From Deltaproteobacteria bacterium HGW-Deltaproteobacteria-14 (GTDB taxonomy: Bacteria; Myxococcota_A; UBA9042; PHBI01), in contig PHBI01000030.1 in NCBI GenBank assembly GCA_002841945.1, positions 1 through 60,260 of the forward strand: DNA of 60,260 nucleotides, written 5' to 3'. Positions 21,433 through 30,972 of the stretch are shown here, piece after piece (positions within the stretch are counted from its first letter, which is position 1; each line of letters starts with the position of its first letter). Both the position numbers and the translations under genes were made by a program. The notes beneath the pieces were generated by a model. It worked only from the letters and a program-made list of their open reading frames with translations, was not told where the DNA came from and searched no databases.

Positions 21433-23344
21433 GGCTCGCGAGCTGCTCTTCCATCCAGGCCGTCGCGACCTTCAGCAGATCGGTGTCGGTGACCATGCCG
21501 ACGAGGAGGCCGCCCTCGTCGACGACCGGCAGGCAGCTCGCCTTGTGGTCGCGCATCAGCCGCAGCGCGTCGACGGAGAGGCAGTCCGGGGTCACGGTGA
21601 TCGGGTCGCGCTTCATGATCTCGTCGACGCTGATCGCGCCGCGCTCGGGCTTGAGCCCGGTGGCGAGCAGCTCGAGCATGTCGCGCATCGTGACCAGCCC
21701 GACCAGGCGACCGTCGTCGTCCTCGACCGGGACGTGTCGGACGTGCTCCCAGTGCATGACACTCGCCGCCAGGTCGACGATGTCCTCGGGGCGCATGGTG
21801 AACAGATCGGTCGCCATGTACTGCGCGACGTAGCGGTAGCTGTCGCGCCAGTCCTGGGTCTCGCCGAGGACCGCGAGGCGCCAGGTGTGCACCGGGTGGT
21901 TGCTGCGCTGGCGCTCGAGGCTCGCGACCACGAGGGTCCGGTGGCGCTCATCCTTGGTGCCGCTGTCGCCCATCGCGTCGAGCGAGCCCAACATCCACTG
22001 CGCGCCGGTCTGCCCGGTCGCGACCCGGGCCTCGAGGATGCCCATGTAGCGGTTGACGTCCTCGGACGCGATGCCCCTCGACGTCAGCCCGGCGCGCGCC
22101 TGGGGGATGAGGACGTCGCGCAGCAGATCGGCGGCCTTCCAGTCGCGGCCGTCGGTCCAGGCGAAGTTCGCCCGCAGCCCGAAGCGCGCCGCGTTCAGGA
22201 AGTTGTGCTCGGCGTGGTCGAAGCTCAGGTGCTGGGTGACGTCGGCGAACTGGTCGCCGAGCGCCGTCATCAGGCCGAAGAAGAAGGCGGCGTTGGCGAC
22301 CTCGTCGGCCGGGGTCGGCCCCGACGGCAGCGTGCGGTGCTCGATGCGGAGGTGCGCGACCCCGTCGGTGACGCCGTAGCACGGGCGGTTCCAGCGGTAG
22401 ACCGTGCCGTTGTGCAGGCGCAGGGCCGAGAGCCTCGGCGCCACCCCGCGCCCGATGAGCTCCATCGGGTCTTCGTCGGGCTCGGTCGAGAGCAGGATGC
22501 GGTAGCGCGCGATGTCCTCTTGGAAGAGCTCGAGGATCGACTCGCGGATCCAGCGCGTCCCGAAGCTCACCCGCGGGCGCAGGCCGCGCGACGACTGATG
22601 GGTCGTGCGGTTGTCGATGGACTGCTGAAACAGCGCCACCCGGGTCTCGCGCCACAGGCGCTGCTGCATGAGCAGGGGCGAGTTCACCGACACCGCCATC
22701 ACCGGTGCGGTGACGAGCTGCGCCAGGTTGTACATGCGCGCGAACTCGTCGGGGCCCACCTGGAAGTGGATCTGAAACGACGTGTTGCACGCCTCGAACA
22801 GGATGTTGTCGTGGTCGAAGCGCAGCTCGTCGTGGCCCTTGATGGACAGCGAGAAGGCGCCGCCACGCATCTTCTTGAGCGTCTCGTTGAGCAGGAAGTA
22901 GCGCGGCATCGGCGTCATCGCGTCGAGGCTCAGGTGCTTTCTGGTGATCGTCGGCAGGATCCCGGCGAGCAACACCTCGACGCCCAGCTCGGCGGCGACG
23001 CGGCGCGCGGTGGCCAGGTGCTCGACGACCTCGCGCTCGATGTTGCTGAGGCAGCTGCCGCCGAACACCTGCGGCTCGAGGTTGAGCTCGAGGTTGAAGC
23101 GCGCGAGCTCGTTGGTGAACTCGGGCCCGAGGCGCTCGAGCAGCTCCGGAGCGGCCATCGCGGGGTTGCCGTGCGGGTCGACGAGGAACATCTCCTGCTC
23201 GGCGCCGATGCGGCGGACGCCCGACTCGATCATGCCGCGGTCGAGCATGGTGCGCAGCGCGAACAGGTCGTCGAGCAGGCGGCGGCTGAACGCGCGTAGC
23301 TCGGTCGTGTCGAGCCGCTGCTTGACCTGCTGCTCACCCATCAT
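21425..23344 (-). CDS. Glutamate-cysteine ligase-like (GCS2) protein with C-terminal CBS pair
   Basis: 639 residues. N-terminal about 470 are a GCS2-type carboxylate-amine ligase: IGAEQEMFLVDPHGN, NLELNLEPQ, DHDNILFEACNTSFQIHFQV, NSPLLMQQRLWRETRVALFQQ, RTTHQSSRG and LRIEHRTLPSGPTP. The end carries two CBS modules (MATDLFTMRPEDIVDLAASVM with HVPVEDDDGRLVGLVT; IMKRDPITVTPDCLSVDALRL with CLPVVDEGG), which sense adenine nucleotides. Classic GshA enzymes lack CBS domains, so activity is probably allosterically controlled. The substrate may not be Glu + Cys. It shares an operon with the aspartoacylase-like gene. Confidence 0.85.
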   Translation of the reverse strand: MMGEQQVKQRLDTTELRAFSRRLLDDLFALRTMLDRGMIESGVRRIGAEQEMFLVDPHGNPAMAAPELLERLGPEFTNELARFNLELNLEPQVFGGSCLSNIEREVVEHLATARRVAAELGVEVLLAGILPTITRKHLSLDAMTPMPRYFLLNETLKKMRGGAFSLSIKGHDELRFDHDNILFEACNTSFQIHFQVGPDEFARMYNLAQLVTAPVMAVSVNSPLLMQQRLWRETRVALFQQSIDNRTTHQSSRGLRPRVSFGTRWIRESILELFQEDIARYRILLSTEPDEDPMELIGRGVAPRLSALRLHNGTVYRWNRPCYGVTDGVAHLRIEHRTLPSGPTPADEVANAAFFFGLMTALGDQFADVTQHLSFDHAEHNFLNAARFGLRANFAWTDGRDWKAADLLRDVLIPQARAGLTSRGIASEDVNRYMGILEARVATGQTGAQWMLGSLDAMGDSGTKDERHRTLVVASLERQRSNHPVHTWRLAVLGETQDWRDSYRYVAQYMATDLFTMRPEDIVDLAASVMHWEHVRHVPVEDDDGRLVGLVTMRDMLELLATGLKPERGAISVDEIMKRDPITVTPDCLSVDALRLMRDHKASCLPVVDEGGLLVGMVTDTDLLKVATAWMEEQLASLA

Positions 23345-23557
23345 TCACCTCGTCGGGGGTCCGTTTCAGCGTATGCCGGTCCTCGCCGCGCACGCAACCC
23401 GCCGCGGCGAATGCGTATAGCAGGTATACACACATGGCGACCATGTCGGCCTCGGACGCGGCTGCGCGCCGCCAGGCCGTGCATACACCGGCGCGCGGGG
23501 CTGGCACGGCGGGTGCATTACACCGGCGGGACGCACCGACTCTCCCGGAGGCCCCCC

Positions 23558-25096
23558 ATGCGACTCGCTCCCCCGCTCATCCTCGGGCTCTCGCTCGCCC
23601 TCGCCGGCTGCCCGGACTTCGACGACAGCGGGGCGGCCATGCCGACCCTCGGCCCGGTCGCCGTCGCCGATCAGATCCTCACCGCCGACCGCCACGACGA
23701 GGCGCTCGTCGCGGTCACCGTCGACGCCGGCCGGGTCAACACCGTCCAGCGCATCGCGCTCTCCGGCGAGCCGACCTACCTCGCGGCGCTGCCCGACGAC
23801 AGCGGCGTCCTCGTCCTCGAGCGCGACAGCGAGACCCTCGAGCGCGTCACCGTCCCCGACGGCGACCGCACCACCTGGGTGGTGGGCGCCCCGTTCGAGG
23901 GCCTGTCGATCTCGCCCGACGCCACCGCGGCCATCGCCTTCTTCCCCCCGGGGACGGCCACCGCGGTGTTCCACAACGCCAATGAGATCGCGTACATCGA
24001 TCTCCGCCCCGAGATCCCGGTCGAGGACGCCGTGGTCAGGCGCACCCTCGCCTCCCTCGGCGGCGCCCCGCTCGCGGTCTACCCCTCCCCCCTGGTCGGC
24101 GACCGGCGCTTCGCCTTCGTCCTGTCCGAGGAGCACGTCGCCATCCTCGACCTGAGCGACCCCGACGCCCGCGAGCGCTCGGTCCCCCTCGTCAGCCTCA
24201 ACACCGGCGGCCAGCGCACCCCGAAGGACATCCGCTTCGCGGTCGACGCCACCAGCGGCGAGCCGGCGCTGTGGGCCGTCGTCACGACCTACGAGGGCAA
24301 CAGCGTCTACGCCCTGCGCGTCTTCGACAGCGTCCCCGAGGAGGCGAACGGCGCCAGCTTCGACGTCCGCCTCACCCAGCTCGCCGGCTTCACCTCGGGC
24401 GGCGACGTCACCCTCACCCAGCTCCCCGACGGGCGCCTCGCGAGCCTCATGGTGAGCCCCGCCGGCGGCACCGCCACCGTCACCTTCCTCGAGAACGGCA
24501 ACAGCCAGGCGGTGCAGCTCGGCGCCGGTGTCAACCGACTCGACACCTACCTCGAGGAGGGCCGCCCCATCGCCGTCATCTACCGCGCCGGCGGGACCGC
24601 CTTCCACATCCTCGACATCGGCGCCATCGAGGAGAGAAAGGACAAGGCCTTCCGCACCCGCTACGCCAACCGCGCCATCCAGAGCCTGCTCCCCATCCCC
24701 GGCACCCCGCTCTTCTTCGCCTTCCACAACGACACCGACGAGGCCGTCAGCGTCATCAACGCCGACACCGACCGCGTGACCTCCTTCGGGCGCACCGGCT
24801 ACGTGCGCGACGTCATCCTCAGCCCGGACCTCGACCGCCTCTATCTCCTGACCCGCGTCGCCAACGCCGACTACCTCGTCAACGTCCAGCTCGACAACCT
24901 CCACCCCACCACCTCACCGGTGCCGAACGGCGCCTCGCGCCTGCTGCTGCTGCCCGGCGCCGCCACCGTCGCGACCGCCGCGGATCTCATCGGCGGCCAG
25001 CTCGTCCTGTGGCCCGCCAACGACACCACCGCAGACACCGCCTACGCCGTCCCCGCCTACCTCCTCGACGGTCTCCTCGACCGCGCCACCCGCTGA
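23558..25096 (+). CDS. Beta-propeller-like surface lipoprotein
   Basis: 512 residues. ATG 23558 has GGAGG at 7 bp. Lipobox LALAGC gives an envelope lipoprotein. The mature protein is a run of short beta-strand repeats (VAVADQILTADRHDEALVAV, TYLAALPDDSGVLVLER, GLSISPDATAAIAFF, YVRDVILSPDLDRLYLLTR) typical of 6-8-bladed propellers in the YVTN/WD-like class. It has no catalytic motif. It heads a tight operon: the next gene, an outer-membrane barrel, begins 13 bp later, and a second lipoprotein of the same architecture follows. Confidence 0.82.
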   Translation: MRLAPPLILGLSLALAGCPDFDDSGAAMPTLGPVAVADQILTADRHDEALVAVTVDAGRVNTVQRIALSGEPTYLAALPDDSGVLVLERDSETLERVTVPDGDRTTWVVGAPFEGLSISPDATAAIAFFPPGTATAVFHNANEIAYIDLRPEIPVEDAVVRRTLASLGGAPLAVYPSPLVGDRRFAFVLSEEHVAILDLSDPDARERSVPLVSLNTGGQRTPKDIRFAVDATSGEPALWAVVTTYEGNSVYALRVFDSVPEEANGASFDVRLTQLAGFTSGGDVTLTQLPDGRLASLMVSPAGGTATVTFLENGNSQAVQLGAGVNRLDTYLEEGRPIAVIYRAGGTAFHILDIGAIEERKDKAFRTRYANRAIQSLLPIPGTPLFFAFHNDTDEAVSVINADTDRVTSFGRTGYVRDVILSPDLDRLYLLTRVANADYLVNVQLDNLHPTTSPVPNGASRLLLLPGAATVATAADLIGGQLVLWPANDTTADTAYAVPAYLLDGLLDRATR

Positions 25097-25109
25097 CCGG
25101 AGCCCCGCC

Positions 25110-25748
25110 ATGCGTATCGCCACGACCCTCATCGCCCTGGCCGCGCTCGCGGCGCCCGGGACCGCCCTCGCCGCCCCCCACCCCTTCGAGCTCTCGATCG
25201 CCCCCCAGACGAGCCTGTCGACGTCGAGCTCCGTGACCACCATCTCCGACGACGCCGCCCACCTCTCGGCCACCGCCCGCGTCGGCTACGAGGTCATCGA
25301 CGGGCTCGACATCTACGCCGGCTACCGCCGCCTCGGCGCCTTGCACCGCCTCGACGAGAGCGGCGTCGAGTGGAACACCGACGTCTACACCGCGCTCATC
25401 GGCGCTCGCCTGCGCTACCGCCTCGTCGGCGACTGGCTGCGCCTCTACGGGCAGCTCGACATCGAGGCGAACTACGCCGAGCTCACGATGAACCTCGGCG
25501 ACCGCCACGGCAGCCAGGGGACGTGGAGCGGGGGGCTGCTGCCCGAGATCGGCCTCGAGGCCTCCTTCGAGCTCGACGACACCGTGCAGTTCCTGCTCCG
25601 CCTCGGGGTCGGCTACGCCTTGCGCCTCGACCACGACTTCGACGCCGTCGCCGTCGGCACGCCGGCCCCCGCCGAGCGCCCGGTCGACCTCGGCCCCGCC
25701 AACTTCTCCGCCCTCAGCGTCGGCTTCACCGCCGGCGTCCGCTTCTAG
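25110..25748 (+). CDS. Outer-membrane beta-barrel protein
   Basis: 212 residues. A cleavable signal peptide (MRIATTLIALAALAAPGTALA) is followed by alternating amphipathic strands with aromatic girdle residues (LDIYAGYRRLGAL, VYTALIGARLRYRLVGDWLRLYG, VQFLLRLGVGYALRLDHDFD) and a terminal Phe (FTAGVRF), the BamA recognition signature. Size fits an 8-10-stranded barrel of the OmpA/OmpW class. Flanked 13 and 11 bp away by two propeller lipoproteins, it is probably their membrane partner. Confidence 0.8.
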   Translation: MRIATTLIALAALAAPGTALAAPHPFELSIAPQTSLSTSSSVTTISDDAAHLSATARVGYEVIDGLDIYAGYRRLGALHRLDESGVEWNTDVYTALIGARLRYRLVGDWLRLYGQLDIEANYAELTMNLGDRHGSQGTWSGGLLPEIGLEASFELDDTVQFLLRLGVGYALRLDHDFDAVAVGTPAPAERPVDLGPANFSALSVGFTAGVRF

Positions 25749-25759
25749 GAGGCCCCGCG

Positions 25760-27430
25760 ATGCGTACCCCCACCTGGCCCATCCCGCTCGCCCTCCTCGC
25801 GCTGTCCGTCGGCGCGTGCGGCGCCGACGCCGCCAGCAGCAACGCCGGCGCCTTCGACACCAACAGCTGGAACTCGCCCGACGCCGCGAGCAGCGACACG
25901 AGCTCGGCGAGCGACACCTGGACCCCCAACGACACCGCGGGTTCGAGCGACGCCGTCGCCAGCGACACCTACATCCCGCCGCCGCCGGTCGAGACCGAGG
26001 AGGACTTCGACCTCCGCACCCCCGAGGCGGGCGGCAGCTACCTCTACATCCCGTCGGCCGGGCTCGACGCGCTGGTCGTCGTCGACGCGACCAACCTCGC
26101 CGTGCACCTCGTCGAGGTCGGCGTCGAGCCGACGCTGGTGCGCGCCCTGCCCGACGATCGCGGCGCCGTCGTGCTCAACAGCGGCTCCTACGACATCTCC
26201 ATCGTCCGCCCGCTCGAGCGCGGCGAGTTCGCGGTGAAGACCGTCGACGTCCTCGCCGACCACAACCGCATGGTGCTGAGCCCCGACGGTGACTGGGCCT
26301 TCGTGTGGTTCGATCCGACCGCGGGCGGCGGCGGCTTCGGGAGCCTCCAGGACGTGAGCGCCGTCCGCCTCGTCCCCGGCGCCGAGGTCGTCTACAACCT
26401 GGCCGTCGGCTACCGCCCGACCGAGGTCCACTTCACCGCGAGCGGCACCCTGGCGCTGTTCTTCTGCGAGAACGGGATCAGCGGCGTGCGCCTCGCCGAG
26501 CTCGACGGCGACGCGTTCCTGCCCCCCGTGGCCGTCGACGCGAACCCGTTCCAGAAGCCGTCCGACCGCGAGATCAAGGTCACGCCGAGCGGCGACATGG
26601 CGGTGGTGCGCGACCTCGTCGTCGCCCCGCGGCTGACCCTGGTGGGCCTGCAGGACCACAGCATCCGCACCCTGGACCTCCCCGACTGGCCCAGCGACCT
26701 CGACATGACCCCCGACGGCGGCCGCGTCGTCGTCCCGATGAAGACCACCGAGCAGGTCGCCATCGTGCAGGTCCCCGAGGCCTTCATGTGGGAGGCCCCG
26801 GCCCCCGCCGACGAGAACGCCACCGTCCCCGACAACCCGTTCGTGACGCTGTCGTTCACCGGCTCGCACTTCGGCTCGACGGTGCTCACCGCCGACGGGG
26901 CGCGGGCGCTGCTGTACACGACCGATCCCGGGACCCAGGCCATCGGCATGGTGGACGTCGCCTCCGGTGAGATCGGCGTGCAGCCGCTGGCCAAGGAGGT
27001 CACCAGCGTGCTCGTGTCCCTCGACGGCCGCATGGCGGCGCTCTTGCACCGCAAGACCTCGGGCAGCGACGCGAGCCTCCTCGACGTCGAGGCCTACTCG
27101 CTGCTCGACCTCGACAGCGGCTTCTCGAAGATCGTCACCGTCGACAACCCCGTTAAGAAGGTCATCTTCACCGACGACTCCCGCGAGCTCTTCGTGCTGA
27201 TGCCCGATCTCTACGGCGCCGACCACCTCGTGCACCGCGTCTCGACGCGCTCCTTCGCGGTCATCCCCTACGCGACCCCCGACGCCCCGGTCTTCGTCGG
27301 CGCCATGCCGAGCATCCACAAGGTCGCCATCGCGCTGAACAACCCCACCGGCTGGATCACCCTCATCGACACCGAGGACAACTCGGTGGACCAGGTGAAC
27401 AGCTTCGAGCTCAACAGCTTCATCGAATAG
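25760..27430 (+). CDS. Second propeller-like surface lipoprotein with Ser/Asp/Thr stalk
   Basis: 556 residues. AGGAGG precedes the ATG at 25760. Lipobox SVGAC, then about 60 residues rich in D, S, T, N (SSDTSSASDTWTPNDTAGSS), a typical flexible stalk lifting a domain off the membrane. Propeller-like strand repeats follow (ALVVVDATNLAVHLVEVGVE, LVRALPDDRGAVVLNSGSYD, LDMTPDGGRVVVPMKTTEQV, MVDVASGEIGVQPLAKEV). It resembles the first gene of the operon in plan but has a longer stalk. Function unknown; ligand binding or surface assembly is likely. Confidence 0.82.
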   Translation: MRTPTWPIPLALLALSVGACGADAASSNAGAFDTNSWNSPDAASSDTSSASDTWTPNDTAGSSDAVASDTYIPPPPVETEEDFDLRTPEAGGSYLYIPSAGLDALVVVDATNLAVHLVEVGVEPTLVRALPDDRGAVVLNSGSYDISIVRPLERGEFAVKTVDVLADHNRMVLSPDGDWAFVWFDPTAGGGGFGSLQDVSAVRLVPGAEVVYNLAVGYRPTEVHFTASGTLALFFCENGISGVRLAELDGDAFLPPVAVDANPFQKPSDREIKVTPSGDMAVVRDLVVAPRLTLVGLQDHSIRTLDLPDWPSDLDMTPDGGRVVVPMKTTEQVAIVQVPEAFMWEAPAPADENATVPDNPFVTLSFTGSHFGSTVLTADGARALLYTTDPGTQAIGMVDVASGEIGVQPLAKEVTSVLVSLDGRMAALLHRKTSGSDASLLDVEAYSLLDLDSGFSKIVTVDNPVKKVIFTDDSRELFVLMPDLYGADHLVHRVSTRSFAVIPYATPDAPVFVGAMPSIHKVAIALNNPTGWITLIDTEDNSVDQVNSFELNSFIE

Positions 27431-27452
27431 CGGCGCCGGCGATCGACGTCCG

Positions 27453-27493
27453 CCGGGTTGACGCGCGCTCCAGCGAGGCGCGCGCCGACCCGG
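27453..27493 (+). terminator. GC-rich hairpin after the lipoprotein operon
   Basis: Arms ccgggttgacgcgcg (27453-27467) and cgcgcgccgacccgg (27479-27493), 15 positions with one wobble and one mismatch, 11-nt loop. It lacks a U-tract but lies 23 bp after the operon stop, so it probably ends or protects the message. Confidence 0.45.
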
Positions 27494-27598
27494 AGGCGAG
27501 GCGCGGACCGCGTCCCCGAGAGTCGTGTTCACGGCGGCTGGCACCTCGCACAATGCCGTGTCATATTCGCGGCATCGGTCCCATCGAGAGGTGCCCCC

Positions 27599-29431
27599 AT
27601 GAGCGACAACGAGCGCGTGAGCCCAGCTCCGTCCCCCCAACCCCAGACCGCGACCGGTGGTGGGACGTCGTCGGCGACGGCGCCCTCCCGCCAGAGCGTG
27701 CAGCTCAAGCGCGCGATGGCCGACAAGGACTTCGCCGAGCAGGAGGCGATGCTGTCGCCGGTGCAGCGCGCCGGCGCCGCGGCCGAGACCGACGGCGTCC
27801 ATGCTGCAGCGCAACAGGGAATCTCCGGAAGCGCCACCGCGCTTCCTCATCTTGGCCAGATCCAGCAGGCCTTCGGACGCCACGACGTGGGCGCTGTGCA
27901 AGCGCACACCGACGGCGCCGCCCAGGCGGGCAGCGCGGCCATGGGGGCCAAGGCCTACGCGACCGGTCACCACGTCGCCTTCGGCGGGACCCCCGACCTC
28001 CACACCGCCGCCCACGAGGCGGCGCACGTCGTCCAGCAGCGCGGCGGGGTGTCGCTCTCCGGGGGCGTCGGCAAGGGCGGCGACCGCTACGAGAAGCACG
28101 CCGACGCGGTCGCGGACGCGGTCGTGTCCGGCAAGTCGGCCGAGCCGCTGCTCGACACGATGGCGGGCGGCGGCGGCGGGCCCGCCGTGCAGGGCCTGCA
28201 CGGCGACCTGAGCGCGCAGGTGCGCCCGGAGATCGCGGCCGAGAACCCCGAGATGGCGGGCAGGACGGTCGGTGAGGCCGGCGCCGGGGTGTCGGAGCGC
28301 GACGCCAACTTCAACCCGGCGCGCAAGGTCGAGCTCGAGGTCAGGCTGACCGCGGCGATCCTGCAGAACCCGGGGCCGGCGCTGGCGGTGGTCCACGAGG
28401 TCTCGCGCAAGATGCTGGCGTACTTCGACGCCAAGGTCACCGCCGGGCTCGCCCAGGCTGACGCTGATCTCCGCGCCCTCGGGACGCTGTTCGCCGGCAC
28501 CGACGATCGCCCGAACACCGTCTTCTTCGGGCGCCTCGCGGACTCGGCCAGCCAGCTCCGCGGCGACATCGCGTCCGAGATGCGCGGGCTCCTCATGGGC
28601 GGCGGCACCATGACCCAGCACCTGTTCGCCCACCACCAGTTCATCGACCAGATATGGGACAAGGGCGGCGCCGGGGACTTCGCGCAGAACGTCGCCGGCC
28701 AGCTCCAGCAGATCGGCCGCGAGCGCGGCGAGCAGTTCAACGTCCAGGTCGAGGCGGTGGCGCCCAAGCACTTCCGCAAGGACGCCGGCGGCGCGGCGAG
28801 GCCCGAGTTCGCCGAGCGCGGGCGCTACACCCCGAAGGACCGCGAGTCGCGCGTCGGCGAGACCTTCGGCCAGGGGACCGCGGTGCCCACGACGGGCGCG
28901 GCGGCGGGCATCGCCGCGCGGCAGCCGGGCGGCGGCGCGACGCCGCAGGGGACGGGGAAGCAGAGCGCGGCTCCGGCGGCGGCTGCGGCGACCGGGCTCA
29001 CCGCGGCGCAGGGGGGCGAGCAGGCCCACCAGCGCGGGATCGACCGCCTCACGATGGACGAGTCGAACGCGTTCATCCAGCGGGCGCGGCTGGTGCTCGA
29101 CATGCCGCTCGCCGGCGGCGTCTCCGGGACGACGACGGACCTGATGGAGGTCGCGACCATCTTCGGGGTGTCCGATCTCCACCTCTACGCCCTCGGCGTG
29201 CTCGGCCACCTCGGCTCGGCGGGCGCGCACAGCTTCCACGAGATCGCCAAGGCGGCGTCGTTCGCGGGGGTGCCCTACCGCGACGGCGACTACGCCTCGT
29301 TCATCCCGCCGGCCTACCTGCCGACCATCGCGGGGCTCCTGCGCGAGTACGCCGACGTCCTCCACGCGCCGGCGGGCGGCGCTGCGGTGGCCAAGGGCGG
29401 CGGTGGCGCCGCGGACGGGGGTGGAGCGTGA
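27599..29431 (+). CDS. DUF4157 (eCIS-associated, HEAAH) protein
   Basis: 610 residues. ATG 27599 has GAGAGG 7 bp upstream. An N-terminal disordered Ser/Pro/Gln region is followed by a DUF4157 domain (about 85-150) with [21 protein letters not shown]; the HEAAH motif (H139, H143) is a zinc-protease signature. DUF4157 proteins are enriched as cargo or accessory factors of extracellular contractile injection systems. The long remainder is helical ([20 protein letters not shown]) with a Gly/Ala/Gln linker near 440-470 and a distinct C-terminal domain ([19 protein letters not shown]). No known toxin domain is visible. No injection-system structural genes are in the window. Confidence 0.78.
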   Translation: MSDNERVSPAPSPQPQTATGGGTSSATAPSRQSVQLKRAMADKDFAEQEAMLSPVQRAGAAAETDGVHAAAQQGISGSATALPHLGQIQQAFGRHDVGAVQAHTDGAAQAGSAAMGAKAYATGHHVAFGGTPDLHTAAHEAAHVVQQRGGVSLSGGVGKGGDRYEKHADAVADAVVSGKSAEPLLDTMAGGGGGPAVQGLHGDLSAQVRPEIAAENPEMAGRTVGEAGAGVSERDANFNPARKVELEVRLTAAILQNPGPALAVVHEVSRKMLAYFDAKVTAGLAQADADLRALGTLFAGTDDRPNTVFFGRLADSASQLRGDIASEMRGLLMGGGTMTQHLFAHHQFIDQIWDKGGAGDFAQNVAGQLQQIGRERGEQFNVQVEAVAPKHFRKDAGGAARPEFAERGRYTPKDRESRVGETFGQGTAVPTTGAAAGIAARQPGGGATPQGTGKQSAAPAAAAATGLTAAQGGEQAHQRGIDRLTMDESNAFIQRARLVLDMPLAGGVSGTTTDLMEVATIFGVSDLHLYALGVLGHLGSAGAHSFHEIAKAASFAGVPYRDGDYASFIPPAYLPTIAGLLREYADVLHAPAGGAAVAKGGGGAADGGGA

Positions 29432-29766
29432 GCGCCGTCGCGGACGCGGTGGCCGCCAAGAAGCTGCGGCTCTACTGGGACGTGGGCGCGCTGCCCGCCG
29501 GGGCGCCCGACAAGGACGCGATCCTCGAGGCGCTGTGGGGCGTGGTGCGGGATCGGCACGCCGCGCCCGGCGTCTCGCAGGACGAGCGCCTCGACGTCCG
29601 GGCGGTCGCCGCGGCCGCCGGCGGCGGCGTGGATGTGCAGTTCTACTACGTCTTCGACCGCGACTTCGCGGCGATGTACGACCAGACCGAGGCGTTCGAG
29701 GGCGAGGTCGCGCTCTCGGCGGACGGCGCGACCGCGAGCGTCGTCAGCTGGCGCGCCGCGAGCTGA
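29428..29766 (+). CDS. Small protein coupled to the DUF4157 gene
   Basis: 112 residues. The GTG overlaps the DUF4157 stop by GTGA, fixing the start and implying co-translation. The protein reads [40 protein letters not shown] and [18 protein letters not shown], a mixed alpha/beta fold with a C-terminal beta-hairpin. No family recognised. Position suggests a chaperone, adaptor or immunity-type partner of the DUF4157 protein. It ends 7 bp from the convergent PPK2 gene. Confidence 0.65.
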   Translation: MSAVADAVAAKKLRLYWDVGALPAGAPDKDAILEALWGVVRDRHAAPGVSQDERLDVRAVAAAAGGGVDVQFYYVFDRDFAAMYDQTEAFEGEVALSADGATASVVSWRAAS

Positions 29767-29773
29767 CGCCCGC

Positions 29774-30577
29774 TCACACGACGACGACGTCCTCGAGCCC
29801 CTCCTCGGCGGGCGGGAAGGCCATCTTCAAGGCCTCGAGCCGCTCGACGAGGAGGGTCGTGATCGCCCAGTCCCGGTACCACTTGCGGTCGGCCGGGATG
29901 ACGTACCAGGGCGCGTCCTTGGTGCTCGTCTTCTCGAGGGCGTCCTCGTAGGCGGCCATGTAGTCGTCCCACAGCGCGCGGTCTTCGAGGTCGCCACGAC
30001 GGAACTTCCAGTGCTTGGTCGGGTCCTCGAGGCGGTCTTCGAAGCGCTCCTTCTGCTCGTCCTTCGAGATGTGGAGGAAGATCTTGATGATCGTCGTCCC
30101 CTCGTCCGCGAGGAGCTGCTCGAAGGCGCGGATGTGCTCGTAGCGCTTGGACCAGCGGTCTTTGGGGGCGAAGCCCTTCACCCGCACGACCAGCACGTCC
30201 TCGTAGTGCGAGCGGTTGAAGATGACGATCTCGCCGGCGCCCGGGGTGTGGGGGTGGACGCGCCACAGGTAGTCGTGGGCGCGCTCCTCCTCGGTCGGCA
30301 CCTTGAAGCTCTTGACCTTGACCCCCTGCGGGTTGGTGCCGTCGAAGATGCGCCGGATGGTGCTGTCCTTGCCCGCGGCGTCCATGGCCTGGAGCACGAT
30401 CAGGACCTTGTGCTTGCCCTCGGCGTAGAGCAGCTCCTGGAGCGCCTCGAGGCGGGCGTTGAGCGCGACGAAGCGCGCCTTCGCCTCGTCCTTGTCCCCG
30501 TCCCAGCCGCGGGTGTCGCGAGGGTCGTGCTTGTCGAGGCGGACCTTGTGTCCGGGCTTCACGCGGTAGCGATCCAT
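29774..30577 (-). CDS. PPK2-family polyphosphate kinase
   Basis: 267 residues, single PPK2 domain. Walker A MDAAGKDSTI (G69 K70 D71), lid and Walker B-like IVIFNRSHYEDVLVVRVKGF, and RRGDLEDRALWDDYM are diagnostic. PPK2 enzymes phosphorylate nucleoside mono- or diphosphates with polyphosphate, or the reverse; the subclass cannot be fixed by eye. ATG 30577 was chosen for AAGGAG at 9 bp; a longer frame upstream runs antisense through the cobalamin riboswitch and is spurious. Confidence 0.93.
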   Translation of the reverse strand: MDRYRVKPGHKVRLDKHDPRDTRGWDGDKDEAKARFVALNARLEALQELLYAEGKHKVLIVLQAMDAAGKDSTIRRIFDGTNPQGVKVKSFKVPTEEERAHDYLWRVHPHTPGAGEIVIFNRSHYEDVLVVRVKGFAPKDRWSKRYEHIRAFEQLLADEGTTIIKIFLHISKDEQKERFEDRLEDPTKHWKFRRGDLEDRALWDDYMAAYEDALEKTSTKDAPWYVIPADRKWYRDWAITTLLVERLEALKMAFPPAEEGLEDVVVV

Positions 30578-30680
30578 CGCTGCGGCTCCTTGTCGTCGTG
30601 CGTCGTTGGGCCGCCGAGCATCGCACCAACGGCCGCCGCTGGCGACCCGCGGCACGTCGTCCTTGACGGTCCCGCGGCGG

Positions 30681-30845
30681 CACGCTACCGGTCGCGCAAC
30701 ACAGCGGGCCACGTCGAGGAAGCCGGTGAGACGCCGGCACTGCCCCCGCAACTGTAACCGGGGACGACCCCGAACGACGCCACTGGCCACACCAGGCTGG
30801 GAAGGCTCGGGGAAGGACGATCCGGGAGTCAGGAGATTTGGCGTG
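30681..30845 (+). promoter_or_regulatory. Cobalamin (AdoCbl-class) riboswitch
   Basis: The conserved core is unmistakable: agccggtgagacgccgg (30721-30737), then cccccgcaactgtaaccg (30743-30760), gccactgg (30779-30786), ctgggaaggc (30797-30806) and ccgggagtcaggagat (30822-30837). A closing stem cacgc (30681-30685) / gcgtg (30841-30845) brackets it. It is on the plus strand, divergent from PPK2, and ends about 128 bp before a lipoprotein start. Cobalamin riboswitches usually turn expression off when cobalamin is plentiful. Confidence 0.93.
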
Positions 30846-30972
30846 GCACCGCGTTCACGGCGGCCTCGGAGGGAGGCGGGTCGTGGCGGAGGAGCCGAGC
30901 GCGTGCGCGTTCAGACGCCCCTCTCCCACCCCGCCCTCGCGTCGAGGTCGCCTCCACTCAGGAGAGACGACG

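Noticed and set aside
27541..27598. Sigma-54 promoter upstream of the DUF4157 gene (TGGCAC present)
   Set aside because: No GC-containing -12 element at the required spacing.
25745..29365. Minus-strand open frame of about 1206 codons
   Set aside because: Antisense to a lipoprotein and the DUF4157 gene; no family motifs.
30578..30790. N-terminal extension of PPK2
   Set aside because: The extension runs antisense through the cobalamin riboswitch and lacks similarity; ATG 30577 has a proper ribosome binding site.
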